Assembly (NCBI GenBank): GCA_959347315.1
Contig: OY365822.1
Location: forward strand, 13,902,519 to 13,966,518
Length of the DNA stretch: 64,000 nucleotides
DNA from: Bimastos eiseni
Lineage: Eukaryota; Annelida; Clitellata; Crassiclitellata; Lumbricidae
Direction: 5' to 3'
The translations under genes were made by a program, and so were the position numbers. How positions within the stretch are numbered: the first letter of the stretch is position 1; every line of letters starts with the position of its first letter. A model generated the notes under the pieces. That model had not been told where the DNA came from. It saw only the letters and a program-made list of their open reading frames with translations, and did not search any database. Positions 34,281 through 45,789 of the stretch are shown here, piece by piece.

Positions 34281-34491
34281 GACTACTGTATATAGACAAT
34301 GAACACTACCATACAATATCATATTACTTATAAAACATTATTGCATATGAAACATTAAAACTAGAAGAGAGACACACATAAAGACACTTATCGACAATGT
34401 AAATATGTACTCTGTATAACTGTTCGTGTTTGACGCATATCATCATCGTTATGGATGCGTCGTTAAATAAACTTATATCAATCAAAAAAAA
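31926..34491 (+). mobile_element. 5'-truncated non-LTR retrotransposon (RT plus RNase H, I-group-like)
   Basis: The element starts abruptly inside the RT domain, right after a LINE-tail-like TTTATACAGCGCCCCTTC. It continues with an uninterrupted ORF to 34280, a 200-bp 3' UTR, AATAAA at 34466-34471 and a short A-rich end at 34491. No target-site duplication is evident. The 5' half (ORF1 and endonuclease) is missing, as expected from incomplete reverse transcription. An intact frame implies fairly recent insertion. Confidence 0.9.
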
Positions 34492-34839
34492 GCTTCATTT
34501 GATGACCAGCTAAACAGACGTGCATCCCCTTCTAGGTTCCTCGCTGAGCTCACCCTGTGACTAGTGCCAGGAGGTCCGGTCAACCGAGAGCCCTTACGCA
34601 GTGGTCGCTTCGGTAGAATCGACGTCAATTGTTTACATTGTGGGGTTTCGCGTTGAGGCAGATATGACAAACGCGCTTCAAGTCATTTTGCCCCCGGCAG
34701 AGATAGGGAAAATGACCCAGTGATAGGGCTCAATGACTCATGGTCTCGTGGGAATACCTGGTATCATCAACGAATACACACGCTGATATATTTATATGGC
34801 ATCAAACTGAATAGGTCTGTTGCGCTGAATATATATATG

Positions 34840-34870
<31 letters not shown>

Positions 34871-35747
34871 TTATATATATATTTTTATATATATGTATAT
34901 ATATATATTAATATATGTGCATATATATATTACATATATTATCTATTACGTATATATCCACTGTATGTATATTTGACCTTTGAACCATCTTACAACTACG
35001 TATGCTAATAATGTCCACTCGTGTGCTTGCAAGGCGCGCAATTAGTTACTCTGTGTATTGTTTTACCCGCTAATGAATTTTTTCTCTTCTGAATAACATC
35101 TAACAACAGATTAAATATGTCCTTTGTGCTTTTACAGATACAAAAAGCATGTAACAAAAGAAAGAGAAATTCATAATTAACTTGTCCTTTGACAGAATGT
35201 TTGATTTGTAGGATAAATTAGAAATTGACACCAACGAATCATTCAATAATAATAATGACTATTATAATAATGACGGCTTATGAGGCGCCACAAACGCGGC
35301 CATACCACTGCAAGGGCGCCTAACAATTTTATATGAAGTCAGCAGGAAGGATAAGCCTTAGAGAAAAAGTACGAAAATTGCTCGTTGAATATTGTTTCGT
35401 TTCGTCTCCTGTGACATGATATTTTTTCATATTTTTCTGTTCAAGGAGAAGTTGTGTTGATGAGAAATAATTCATACTTAAACAGAAGTTGGATTGACGG
35501 AAATTAATATAGCCCCCTAAGTCAGATGATAATTTGTCATCATCCGTTCATGCTGTAATTGTAATCATGCTGCGGTATGCAAGTTATAAATTAAACCTAA
35601 TTATATTATCATAATTAAATGGAATTTATGATAACTATTTTTCTCTTCAACCTTTGCACAGGAAGGGGGGAGACAAATGTCGTACACTGATAAAAGCAAT
35701 TTAAAATTTTCAGTTGTCAATAATTGTATTAAATTGCACTGCACCGA
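34492..35747. other. AT-rich spacer
   Basis: A long (TA)n-type microsatellite lies at 34830-34950, and a LINE-tail-like GAGGCGCCAC ... AAGGGCGCC at 35283-35325. Nothing else recognised. Confidence 0.6.
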
Positions 35748-35836
35748 ATTGTGTTGCATAGTATTGTGTTGCATAGTATTGTGTTGTATAGTATTGTGTT
35801 GCATAGTATTGTGTTGCATAGTATTGTGTTGTATGT
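35748..35836 (+). repeat. 15-bp minisatellite TGTTGCATAGTATTG
   Basis: About six tandem copies, some with TGTTGTATAGTATTG. Both strands are open because the period is a multiple of three, so the open frames here are not genes. Confidence 0.9.
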
Positions 35837-36654
35837 GCGACCAGCCTAAAGCCGCGATATCTTTGCCCTTTACGGCTTTATTCATTTATAGAGCACTTCT
35901 TTTAATAAGAGTGTATTTCTTTGCAATTGATAGCGCCCAAGTATTATGCGCACAAAGGGTGTAACCGAATCGCAAATTGATAGATAAACGAGAGGCCATT
36001 GTACTCCAGAACCGAACCCCATCCTGGGCCGAATCGATGCCCGACACCCGTCACCTGTCCCCTCACAGTTTGAGACGCGAGGCAATTAATTGCACCCCTT
36101 CATAATGAGATGACTGGGTCACGACCCTAGAAGTCGTCCATAATTGCCCCTCATAAAACGTTCAGCGGAACAGGACGACGGTGGCACCGCCTATCGACGG
36201 AACAATTCGTTTATGGGGTGGAGGCTTTCACAGAAGGGGAGCTGGGTCGTAGGAGCTAGGCTATTGCGAGGGGTTCGTTGATGAGAAGCAGAAGGGGGTC
36301 ACGCGGATATTCCCTTCTGACCTTGAACTGACCTAATAACTCACTGACCCACATAGGTCGAACAGGTAGGCATAGAGGTTTGGATCATAGGGTAAAGGCG
36401 AAAGATTGGAGAGGGTAGGAGCTCAGAAAGGAGTGTGATGGTGATGGGCAGTTATATAGCGCCTCTATATCGACACAAAACACTTAGACAATGAGCTGAA
36501 TAGTTTGAAGAAATTGGTGGTGGGATGGATCGATAAAGGTTTAATTGGTCTGATGGGGTAGGGGATGGGCTGAAGCGATGGGACGCGTTTGATAGCTAGA
36601 TAGATGATAGGATGTCAAGCTGAGGAGCCGGCCGGTTGTATGTATGTATGGACG

Positions 36655-36957
36655 GATGGCTGAACAATGGATGGATGGATGGATAGAGAATGGATGGATG
36701 GATGGATAATGGATGGATGGATGGATGGATGGATGGATGGATGGATGGATGGATGGATGGATGGATGGATGGATGGATGGATGGATGGATGGATGGATGG
36801 ATGGATGGATGGATGGATGGATGGATGGATGGATGGATGGATGGATGGATGGATGGATGGATGGATGGATGGATGGATGGATGGATGGATGGATGGATGG
36901 ATGGATGGATGGATGGATGGATGGATGGATGGATGGGTGGATAGATGATGGATGGAT
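36655..36957 (+). repeat. (GGAT)n microsatellite, about 300 bp
   Basis: An almost perfect GGAT tract with slightly interrupted ends. All long frames across it (MDGW or IHPS repeats) are artefacts. Confidence 0.98.
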
Positions 36958-37239
36958 GGGAAGAATTTTGTGCAAGACATAATTTATTCTATTATAATCG
37001 TCTATCTGGTTGTCAACGAACTACGAAGCAAACGAATCAAATCGTGGATGTTCGTTTGAGAGCCGATCCAGACCCGAACAGAAGAACCGTTCCACTTCCG
37101 TTCTCTAGATTGGATCAACAGTTCTCCGTAGTTCTACAATCAGAAAAACACAGGTCATCGGTCTAACGGCCATTTTAGAAAATATAATTAAAAAGTGATG
37201 AAACCAACGCTGAAGAGACAGAGATACAAAGAAAGAGAG

Positions 37240-37352
37240 ATGGGACAAAGACACACAGACAAACACACAGACAGACGCACAGACAGACAAACACACAGAC
37301 AGACGCACAGACAGACAAACACACAGACAGACGCAGCACAGACAGACAGAGA
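37240..37352 (+). repeat. ACAGACAGACGCACAGACAG minisatellite
   Basis: Repeating ACACACAGACAGACGCACAG units, three to four copies. A pyrimidine-rich, CTTCCTTC-type stretch follows to about 37690. Confidence 0.85.
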
Positions 37353-37698
37353 GACTCAACTGTCTTCCTTCATCACGCCTACTCTGACGTCTCATTCCAT
37401 ACTGCTTCCTTCATTGTTTTTCCTACCTCGGTGCCACCATTTTCTAATTTCCTTCCTCATTTCCTTGCATTTTTCACCTCTTCCTTTATCTCTCCCTATT
37501 TCGTTCCATCATTTCTTCAGGTGCTCCATTCTTATTACTTTCACTCTTACTTTCTCTATTCTTTATTCTTACTTCCTTTATTCCTTCCTTCTTTCCCCAC
37601 CTCCTTAGTCCCTTCTCTGATTCGTCAGCTTGTTCTTGCTTTCGTTCCTCACCTCCCTCCTTTCAATCCATTCATCCATCCTTCCTTCTATCCTTCCA

Positions 37699-37760
37699 TC
37701 AGTCAGTCAGTCAGCCAGCCAGCCAGTCAGTCAGTCAGTCAGTCAGTCAGTCAGTCAGTC

Positions 37761-37793
<33 letters not shown>

Positions 37794-37830
37794 GTCCGTC
37801 CGTCCGTCCGTCCGTCCGTCCGTCCATCCT
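37699..37830 (+). repeat. (CAGT)n then (CCGT)n compound microsatellite
   Basis: CAGT repeats to about 37785 switch to CCGT repeats to about 37825, then CCATC-rich sequence. Confidence 0.95.
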
Positions 37831-38244
37831 CCATCATCTATCATCCATTCTCTCCTTCCTTGCTCCTTTTTCCTCCACCATTTCCTTCTCTTTTCATCCT
37901 TCCCTTGTCTTTCCTTCTTTCCGTCCTTCCATCGGTCTCTCCATCCTTCAGGCAGTTGCGGTAGAATGGGAGAAAGAGTGAGATACCATTGAGAGGCAGG
38001 TCAGTGATTGGGCGTTGGAAGGGCTCAATACCCCAGTTAATTTTTCAAACCCGCCAATTAATTAAAAAAATTATCTTGTGGTAAAAAACCCAGATCAGCT
38101 TTCAGAAGTTTAATGTAGGTACGAATCAAGTTCTTGCACTGAAAATCCACAGTTGCTTCCTACATGTTATCCCTTATACCGGTTCCAGGTTCATAAATAT
38201 TCTGGTCTAGACAAGCGAAAATGTCTCAACTCCCCCCTCACCGG

Positions 38245-38375
38245 TTGTAGATTTTTTAACGACACCGTTCCATATCGTAGATGATTTGGTGTCGCTCTCC
38301 TCCTTTCTCCAGGCTTGGGACTGGTACTGTCAAAGTGAAAGCAGTGGAGGGGTTTCAGCACCCCAGTTCAAACCT
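38245..38375 (+). repeat. Dispersed repeat copy (TTTTTAACGACACCG family)
   Basis: TTTTTTAACGACACCGTTCC, GGTGTCGCTCTCCTCCTTTC, CCAGGCTTGGGACTGGTACT. Nearly matches the inverted copy at 51530-51635. Confidence 0.75.
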
Positions 38376-38904
38376 GACAATTCAAATCCTGCCTCGGTTC
38401 TTAATATGGGATCACCGTCTAATTTCTTAGTGCTTACCCTTACCGCCGATACCCTAACTCTTCTTCCTCCCTCCTTAATTCCTTTAATCCTTGTTCACAT
38501 CTTATCTCATTACCTTCATTTCTATTTTCCACTCCTCCTCCTTCTTTCTTACTTGCCTTCTGTCTTCCTCCTCCATAAATACAAGAATCCACTATATCGC
38601 TCAACTTAATCCCTATCGACACATCCATCACAATAACGCCACCATGCATCCCTTAACCCACCCCAACCTTGCCCATCAACCAACACCTCCCCATATCACT
38701 CAAAACTCATCCGAAAAAATCACCCTAAGTTTTCTCTGGACGACGATTGGCTTATTGCAACAGATTAGTACATTTTGTGTGAAGGTGCGACGCAAACCAG
38801 GACAACTGCAATAACAGTTCCAGTAACACCATCATTGAGACCAGGCAGGATTTTTAAAATATTGAACAGTTCCTCCGATGACCATTTTCCATAGCATCGT
38901 TGGT

Positions 38905-39160
38905 TTAATCATGTTTCGTGACGATTATGTGTGTGAAAAACATGTTTGTGAAATCATGTTTCGTGAAAATTATGTTTGTGAAAATCATGTTTATGAAAAT
39001 CATGCTGAAATTATATTTGTAAAATCCTATTTCGTGAAGATTGTGTGTGTAAAAAACATGTTTGTGATATCACGTTTGTGAAATTATGTTTCGTGAAGAT
39101 TATGTTTGTGAAAAACATGTTTGTGAGATCATTCTTGTGAAAATTATGTTTTATTATTTG
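38905..39160 (+). repeat. Degenerate ATGTTTGTGAAAATC minisatellite
   Basis: Alternating ATTATGTTTGTGAAA, AACATGTTTGTGA and ATCATGTTTCGTGAA units over about 250 bp. No coding meaning seen. Confidence 0.85.
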
Positions 39161-39294
39161 CGTACTACAGCAGACTAATTCGGATCTCGAACTTTCCGTC
39201 ATTGCTGCATTCTGCTAAATGTTTCTATCCTTGGGTCAGAGGATACTTTCGAATCGCTTCATGACACTTTCAACCATCATCGCCCCGGTGTAAA

Positions 39295-39550
39295 GACTTC
39301 AAGTAACCCCCATTTCAGGTTACCCCCGGTAATCTGAAATCGATTTCAGATTACCCCCTTCGAGTTCACATTACCCCCTCTCTGAATGAGTCTAAATGTT
39401 AAATTGTTATGATTTGGACTAATGATAATCAGTCTGCTGAATAAAACACTTGACGCATATAAGATAGAAGGCTATTTTTAACGTGTGAAAAATAAATAAA
39501 AGTCAAAGAAATGAAAATTGTATGAAATCAGTAAAACACGTGATCAAAGA
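39295..39550 (+). repeat. Palindrome-headed dispersed element, copy 1
   Basis: The head has GGTAATCTGAAATCGATTTC / AGATTACC palindromes with ACCCCC spacers. The roughly 170-bp tail (AAATGTTAAATTGTT, ACTAATGATAAT, AATAAAACACTTGACGCATA, GTGAAAAATAAATAAAAGTC) matches the tail of the copy ending near 42670. Confidence 0.7.
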
Positions 39551-39579
39551 GCATATGATATAGGACTATATGATCTCAG

Positions 39580-41140
39580 AAGTCATCGATAATAACGAAT
39601 TCTCTGTAGGTATATTTCTAGACCTTGCGAAAGCATTCGATACTGTGAATCACAATGTCCTCCTAAAAACATAGAGAACTAAGAAGTGAGAGGTGTCCAA
39701 TTAAATTGGTTTGTTAGTCATTTTGATAATCGCTCCCAATGAGTTCGCTGCAATGGCACTATATCTGATAGGGCTATTATTGCCTATAGAATTCCACAAG
39801 GTTATCATCGTGTGCCACTCCTAATCCTTTTTTGTATAAATGACCTAGCTCATGTGTCGTCTACAATAATATAGTAGAGCACACAAATCATGGGCAAAGC
39901 TGCTTGCAACTATTGACTTGAAGCTATCAAAAGTAGCTTATCAATTTTGTGCAAATAAACTCACGATCAACCTGGATAAGACCAATTTTATTATATTCAG
40001 TTCCCATAGGAAATTGTACCAAAGGATATAAGTATCCACTTAAAAGTCGCACCCTTCAGCCAGGTAAAGTCCGTCAAGTTCCTTGGGGTGTATGTTGACC
40101 ACCATCTATCCTGGGTCGTACAAATATGTACGTGTGGCACGGTGGCCGATTGGTTAGAGCGGTCGGCCCATAACGCTCAGTGTGCGCTGAGTGAGCGGGT
40201 TCGATCCACGTCCGAAAAGTCACTGTGCAGGGGCCTGAGCAAGTCCTTGGCACACAATTGCTCTGCAGTACAACTGTAGTTGCGTCGTCGAGGCGTGTGC
40301 ACTTCTGACCAAAATATGTTAGAAGAAGGCTGATATCAAATTTAAGAATTAAAAAAAATATTGATCTCATTGCCAATAAAATAGCCAAAAACATCGGGTT
40401 AGTATCCATAGTTTTTCACATTAACCCATTTATCTATCAGACTTCAACTATATTTACTACACTTTGATTTTTAATGATTTACCAGTATTTGGTCTTCCAA
40501 TTGCACATCAATGCTTAAAAACTTCTAGTTCTACAAAAAGGCGATAGAAATCATCATAGCCTAGGATCATAGGTCTTATGTGGCAGGTGTCTATAGAAGT
40601 GAACACACTGACCCAATATTTAAGGATCTTCAATTAATAAAATTAGATTGACTAAAAATACTTCAAATCGGTATATTTTTTACCGTTATGAGCACTGTCT
40701 CCTACTATTTATCCACGGGTTCAGACATCCAAACCTATTGCATCAGAAATTCCTGCGCATACCGCTCTGTTAGAACCCGGACAAACCACGTAAAATTTAT
40801 TGCAGGTATTGCATTTACACATTTCTAGAGAGCTTCTAGTAGGGTGAACCGTTCAGAAGCGCTGCCAGTGCGCAAGTACCCGCGAGAAGTAGGTTTTGAG
40901 AAAAGCAAAAGAGAATGAGAGACTATCAGATAGAATTTTGGAGCGAAAAGATGGAGAAAGCCATGCCACAGAGAGGGACCAATTGAAGCAAAAGATGGAG
41001 ACTGAGCCATTGTTGTTCTAGTTCGAGGATAAAATTTTGTCTTAGATCTTCGGGCCCGTTGATCTGGAACGCTCTTCGGCTGGTTCTTCTATTACCCCTC
41101 AGTCACTTAAAAACAAGTTGCATACTTTTTAATGACCATG
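39580..41140 (+). pseudogene. Decayed LINE reverse transcriptase, interrupted by a SINE
   Basis: Conceptual translation gives VGIFLDLAKAFDTVNHNVLL (RT motif A), a degraded GIPQG...PLL...INDL motif and NLDKTNFIIFSSH. SVKFLGVYVDHHLSW is then cut at about 40130 by a SINE. It resumes at about 40367 with IDLIANKIAKNIGLVS and ends near 41140 with GPLIWNALR...SHLKTSCILF, the usual C-terminal segment. Several frameshifts and stops: a dead element. Confidence 0.85.
40131..40366 (+). mobile_element. tRNA-derived SINE, full length, inside a LINE
   Basis: A-box TGGCCGATTGGTTAGAGCGG at 40143-40162 and B-box GGTTCGATCC at 40198-40207, followed by the common body and an A-rich end (TTAAAAAAAATA). It splits the RT pseudogene. 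Confidence 0.9.
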
Positions 41141-41439
41141 TCAGATTCCCACAGGGATCGGTCTGTGACATATCAGATTTTATCACTCTGGCTTTTGATC
41201 CCACGCTGGTCGCCCATGCACACCTTCTGCAACTGATTGATTTCTCCCAGTGCGCCTAGAATAAAAACAATGTGAAATTGTTAATACGGCGGATTTAATT
41301 TCTGTTGGCAATTCTGCTACTTCGATGTCCCTTCTAGCAGGATTTCAATCCCACTCGGGGTTCCCTCTATAGCCTTTAGTTTTATGATTGGTGTTCTTTA
41401 TTTTTGCTGCCTGTTGTGGCTACAAATAAGCAAATAAAT

Positions 41440-41595
41440 TACTGATGATGAGGGCTGTGAAGGTAAAAAGAGCCAACTTATATGTTATTCTGAATTGATT
41501 GATCGATTGATTGAACATAGGTAGGTGTAGGCCTACTGATGATGAGGGCTGTGTAGGTCAAAAGAGCCAACTTAAATGTTATTCTGAATTCAACA
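41440..41595 (+). repeat. Direct duplication, two copies about 92 bp apart
   Basis: CTGATGATGAGGGCTGTGAA...GAGCCAACTTATATGTTATT (about 41443) recurs at about 41535 with a few changes. Confidence 0.8.
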
Positions 41596-41639
41596 AGAAG
41601 AAAATGCAGCTGGTGGAGTAGGACATGTACGTAGTGGGA

Positions 41640-42080
41640 CACTCAGCACTACTCGAGCTAAGGTGTTTTGGATACGTTGTAGCCTTTTGAGTTCCAGGTC
41701 TGACAGACAGAGAAAAGTGAATTAGCATAACAAGGGCGAGATGAGACAAGTGAGCAGGCTATGGTTTCCAACATATTTTTAGTTACAGCCGACCTAATGT
41801 GACAAATTGCCCTGATGTAATTGAAACAAGATTTACAAAGGCTTGTTATGTGAAGTTGAAATGTGAGCTTGCTGTCTAGCGTAACCCTAAGTGTTTTGAC
41901 AGTTTCAGACATATCACTTGCTGTATACGTAGACCTGATTGTTAAGTATGGTTGTATAGCAAAAATCTCAACCTCATTGCCCAAGGTTCCAAGGTGGGCC
42001 ATATTACTTGCGTTTATATATTCAACAATACCAGAACAGCTGCCCAATTTTAGGTTGTTAATTAAAACGAATATAAGCAC
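41640..42080 (-). pseudogene. LINE reverse transcriptase C-terminal fragment
   Basis: The minus-strand frame reads VKTLRVTLDSKLTFQLHITS, LCKSCFNYIRAICHIRSAVT, ETIACSLVSSRPCYANSLFS. This matches the RT-thumb region of CR1/Jockey-type LINEs (LGVTLDS.L.F..HI...CKSC...IR...). It lacks the catalytic part and ends near 41640. Confidence 0.85.
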
Positions 42081-42164
42081 TAATGGTAAATGTGTTATCT
42101 CGCTAAATAATCAATCATATGCATCTAAATAAGCAAAAGCAAATAGCCTAACTGTTTTCAGTGG

Positions 42165-42670
42165 TAATTTGAGGCGGGACGAGTGGCCTTCAAGCTACCA
42201 CCTAATCTGAAATCGAAGGGGGTAACATGAAATCGCCTTCAAGTTACCCCAGAGGGTAACTTGAAGACGATTTCAAGTCACCCACCGGTAGCTTGAAATC
42301 GATTTCAAGTTACCGGAGAGGGGGGTAAGATGAATGGGGGTAATCTGAAATTGCTCATGTAAAGATTTCAGGTTACCCCATTTCAAGTTACCCCCTCCCC
42401 CGGTAATCTGAAATCGATTTGAGATTACCCCAGAGGTAATATGAAATCGATTTCATACTACCTCCCCCGTGTTCACATTATTCCTTCCGTGAAAGAGACA
42501 AAATGTTAAATTGTTCTGCTTACAAGTGAGTTACAACTAATGATAATATGTAGACCCTATATTGCATAAAACACGTGACACATAAAAAAATGAAAGCTCT
42601 TTTAATATGTGAAAAATATATAAAAGTCAACTTGTATGAAACCGGTAATAAATTAGATCAATGTGCATCA
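42165..42670 (+). repeat. Palindrome-headed dispersed element, copy 2
   Basis: At least five GGTAACTTGAA-ATCGAT-TTCAAGTTACC-like palindromes in tandem, some as GGTAATCTGAAATCGATT. They are followed by the tail shared with 39375-39545 (AAATGTTAAATTGTT, ATAAAACACGTGACACATAA, GTGAAAAATATATAAAAGTC). Confidence 0.75.
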
Positions 42671-42916
42671 CATATTACATGCACACAAAAAGTATAATAA
42701 AGATTCAGTCAAACTCGTGAAGAAATTAGTGCAATTACCACAATAATTACAACAATTAGGGACACAGAACTTCTGACTTGATAACACAATCCTCTACTTA
42801 TCTCGTTAGAAGTAAAAAAGATATTTAGCAAATTACGGGTTCAAAGTGATGCGACAGATTGCTATTCATAAGAACTTCGTAAGCGTGAATGTCTTTGACA
42901 CAGAATAAGCATCTGC

Positions 42917-44345
42917 TACTCAGATGGAGCCAGGCATGAAAGAGAAGTGGGCATAATGGTCGGCCAAAAACGATATCAGCTAACTGGATGGGAACTAGTA
43001 AGTGAAAGAATAATTACCATCAGACCACAAACAGGGCCCTACCAAGATGACCCTGATACAAGTGTATGCACCAACAAGTACAGCCACGAACGAAGCAAAA
43101 ATGAGTTCTCTGAACAACTGCAGGATGTCATGGAGGCGATACCAGAATATCATCATAGGCGACTTCAACGCATAAATAGGCAAGGACAGGACAGGATGGC
43201 TGGATGTCATGGGAACAGAAGCCGCTCGAAGGAGAGAGATGACATTAGAGAAAGAATGCTTAGCTACTGCAGCAACAACAAACTGAAAGTACTGTTGGTG
43301 GCAGCATGTTCAAACACAAAAACATACACATGGATACCTGGAGATCTCCAGACGGTGGAACCACACACAAAATCGATTATATATGTCTCTTCAGAAGATG
43401 GTCATCACCGCTACAAGATATAGGCGCATACAGAGGAGCTGACTTCGCTCGGATCACTACCTGGCTATCGCAACAATAAGGCTGAATTGAAAAATCTGGT
43501 AAATAGAACTGAATGTAAGACTACAGATATTGCAAAGCTGAATAAAAAAGATACCAAGCAGAAGCTCCAACTACAGCTAAAAACCGATTCCGTATGCTGG
43601 AAGAATAGGAATGCGAGACAGCAGAGGAGAAGTGAATGAAAATTATAGATGCAGTTATGGGCGTGGCGCAAGATGTCATCGGACCCAGGCGGGAACACGA
43701 GGAAGGAGAGATGAATTAGTGACAACACATGGAAAGCAATCGATGAACGTAAAAAGGGAAGAAAGAGCAGGGCTTGACTACAAACACGGGCATAGAGGAT
43801 GTTAGTTACAACAGAATACAAAATGAAGGATAAGGAGGTCAAGAAAAGATGTAGGGCGGACAAAAAGACATGGACAGAAACAAGGCTAAGTGAACCAGAA
43901 GTGTCATCAAAGAAAGGTGACTCCAAAACGTTACATAAAATAGCGAAGAAGCTGTCTGTTAAGGGGCGCAGAAAATGTCTGTTAGAGATAAGAGCGGAAA
44001 CACATTTCGAACACACGAAGAACAAGAAATGAGATGGAGGGAACATTATGATAGTGTCCTTAACTGCTCAGTACCAATAATATAAAAAACAAATTCAGTT
44101 TAGACATGGATCCCCAAACAATTGATGAAGAAATCGGAGAATGATTTTTAATTGGCTCCAGAGTACGCCAGGGATGTGTACTGTCACCAATATTATTTCT
44201 ACTAGGTTTTGAATGGATAATGAGAAGAAGCACAAATGCCGAGATCCATGTTATAGAATACAAAGACGCTAAGAGGCTTGTCGATTTGGATTTGCGTATG
44301 ACATTGCACTCCTTAAAAATTGCCACCGCAGCTCCATCGCAGCTC
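42917..44345 (+). pseudogene. RTE-type retrotransposon pseudogene (endonuclease to partial RT)
   Basis: Order as in RTE elements: endonuclease segment with GWELVSERIITIRPQT, NIIIGDFNA at about 43141 and SDHYLAIATIRLN at about 43455. The linker has DYKHGHRG and KDKEVKKRCRADKKTWTETR (43800-43880), and FRTHEEQEMRWREHYDSVLN at about 44010. RT motif GSRVRQGCVLSPILF is at about 44157, followed by GFEWIMRRS. Frameshifts, plus a deletion between linker and RT, make it dead. Confidence 0.85.
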
Positions 44346-44690
44346 ACTCAACCCCAATATTTCTAGTTTGTATTCTTACACCCCTTGCGCCAGCTTCCCT
44401 GTATCATATAACATTCTTACATTCCAGTATCCAATTCTTGCCTTGGATTTGGTCGTTAAGATTTGAGACTTCTGAGTCTTGGTTTCCTTTCGGCTTTCAC
44501 CACGACCCTTCATAGATGGGTCCATGATCTTCTCATTTCCCGACCGACCTGCCACGACAATGAGGTTGAGCTTTTCATGTGTCTTTTCTTTTGCAAGATA
44601 TGGTTTTACCTGGGAGGCACGCAAGCTCTCCGCAGAACCTTCCTCCTTTCCAGGCTTGGGACTGGCACTGCTGAACTGCAAGGCAGGGGA
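44346..44690 (-). pseudogene. RTE-type 5' leader and endonuclease start, opposite strand
   Basis: The minus-strand frame contains KGRGESRKETK and SKARIGYWNVRMLYDTGKLA, the typical opening of an RTE endonuclease (RI.TWNVRT...GK). Upstream it runs into CAGTGCCAGTCCCAAGCCTG, which is the core of the dispersed family at 28180, 38245 and 51800. It abuts the plus-strand RTE pseudogene tail to tail. Confidence 0.75.
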
Positions 44691-44703
44691 GTAGTTAGTT
44701 GCC

Positions 44704-44935
44704 TAGGTGTAACTTGAAAAAATTTCAAGTTACCGGGGGTAGCCGGAATCTGATTTTATATTACCCCTGGGGGTAATTTGAAAACGTAGGGGTAACTTGA
44801 AATCGACTTCAAGTTACCCCCGGGGGTAACTTGAAGACGATTTCAAGTTACCCCCGGGGGTAACTTGAAATCGAATTCAAGTTACTGGGGGGTAAGGTGA
44901 AAAAAAATGGGGGTAATCGGAAATCGCTACACCGG
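44704..44935 (+). repeat. Palindrome block, third copy
   Basis: Four successive hairpin-capable units of GGGGGTAACTTGAA + 4-8 bp + TTCAAGTTACCCCC type at about 44710-44890. The tail seen in the other copies is absent. Confidence 0.85.
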
Positions 44936-45163
44936 AACCGAATTGACATCGGACCGGATCAGGCTGACTGAGCATGAGCAGCCAGCCGCTAACTAATAAG
45001 ACAGCTTTTCGGAAGGCAGCGCTCGACCAAGACTGTCGAATTCTTTAGACGATCGAGTAAGATCGAATGATCGTGATCGACTGCAGATCCGTCTTCATTA
45101 GGTACAGTACGTGATGACTTTCGGCTGTTAGTCCATAAATCCGTTCTCCAGAGACAGGCGCTA

Positions 45164-45280
45164 CAAAACTTAGCGCCGGTGAATAAGCTGGTCTTAGCGT
45201 CGGTGAATAAGCTGGTGTCCCTGACGTGGCTTTTGTGGGAGCTGAGAAATTTTCGAGGATTTGCATTACATGACATTACA
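45164..45280 (+). repeat. Dispersed repeat (GTGAATAAGCTGGT family)
   Basis: Two partial copies of GCCGGTGAATAAGCTGGT in a row, then CCCTGACGTGGCTTTTGTGG and a TTACATGACATTACA end. Confidence 0.75.
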
Positions 45281-45789
45281 AAACTAACGTTCACACGCCT
45301 TCGACTTTTAAAGCGCTATGTAAATGGACAGTCGTGGTTATTATTTTCGTGGGATTTCAAACTAAAAAACCGCAGTATGATTTCAAACATAGGCCTAGTA
45401 TGAACGAATTATGAGAAATAATAACAGGAGTTAAACATAATTGCCGGCAGCCATACAAGGCGGGGTCACCCTATACATCTAATTTTACCGCCGACGCCGC
45501 CCAGCGAAAGAAGGACTAATCAAACTGTCAGGATACTAGCATCGAACTCAGTTCCTCAGCACTGCGCCCCAGTGTTATTCATCACCGTACGCTCCCTCTG
45601 ACACTATATCATCATGGGGAAAAAGCGTTACATAAGATAGGCCTAGCTCTCCACTGCATTACATTATATAGTATAATATTGGTAATAACAGGGTGTAATT
45701 TCCTTGATAGGCGCCATAAAAAAATACGTGAAGCAAAACTGAGCTGTGAGCAAAAAGAGTAACGACGAAACAAGAGCGAATCAATTATA

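Noticed and set aside
36541..36982. MDGW- and IHPS-repeat ORFs, also at 47405-47921
   Set aside because: GGAT/CCAT microsatellites are open in every frame. No real coding signal.
40131..40210. A genuine tRNA gene
   Set aside because: A-box and B-box are present, but they are followed by the same long body at four sites and an A-rich end, so it is a tRNA-derived SINE.
42947..43423. A host gene encoding a 158-aa protein
   Set aside because: In alternating frames it reads as an RTE endonuclease (GDFNA motif) with frameshifts, so it is a transposon relic.
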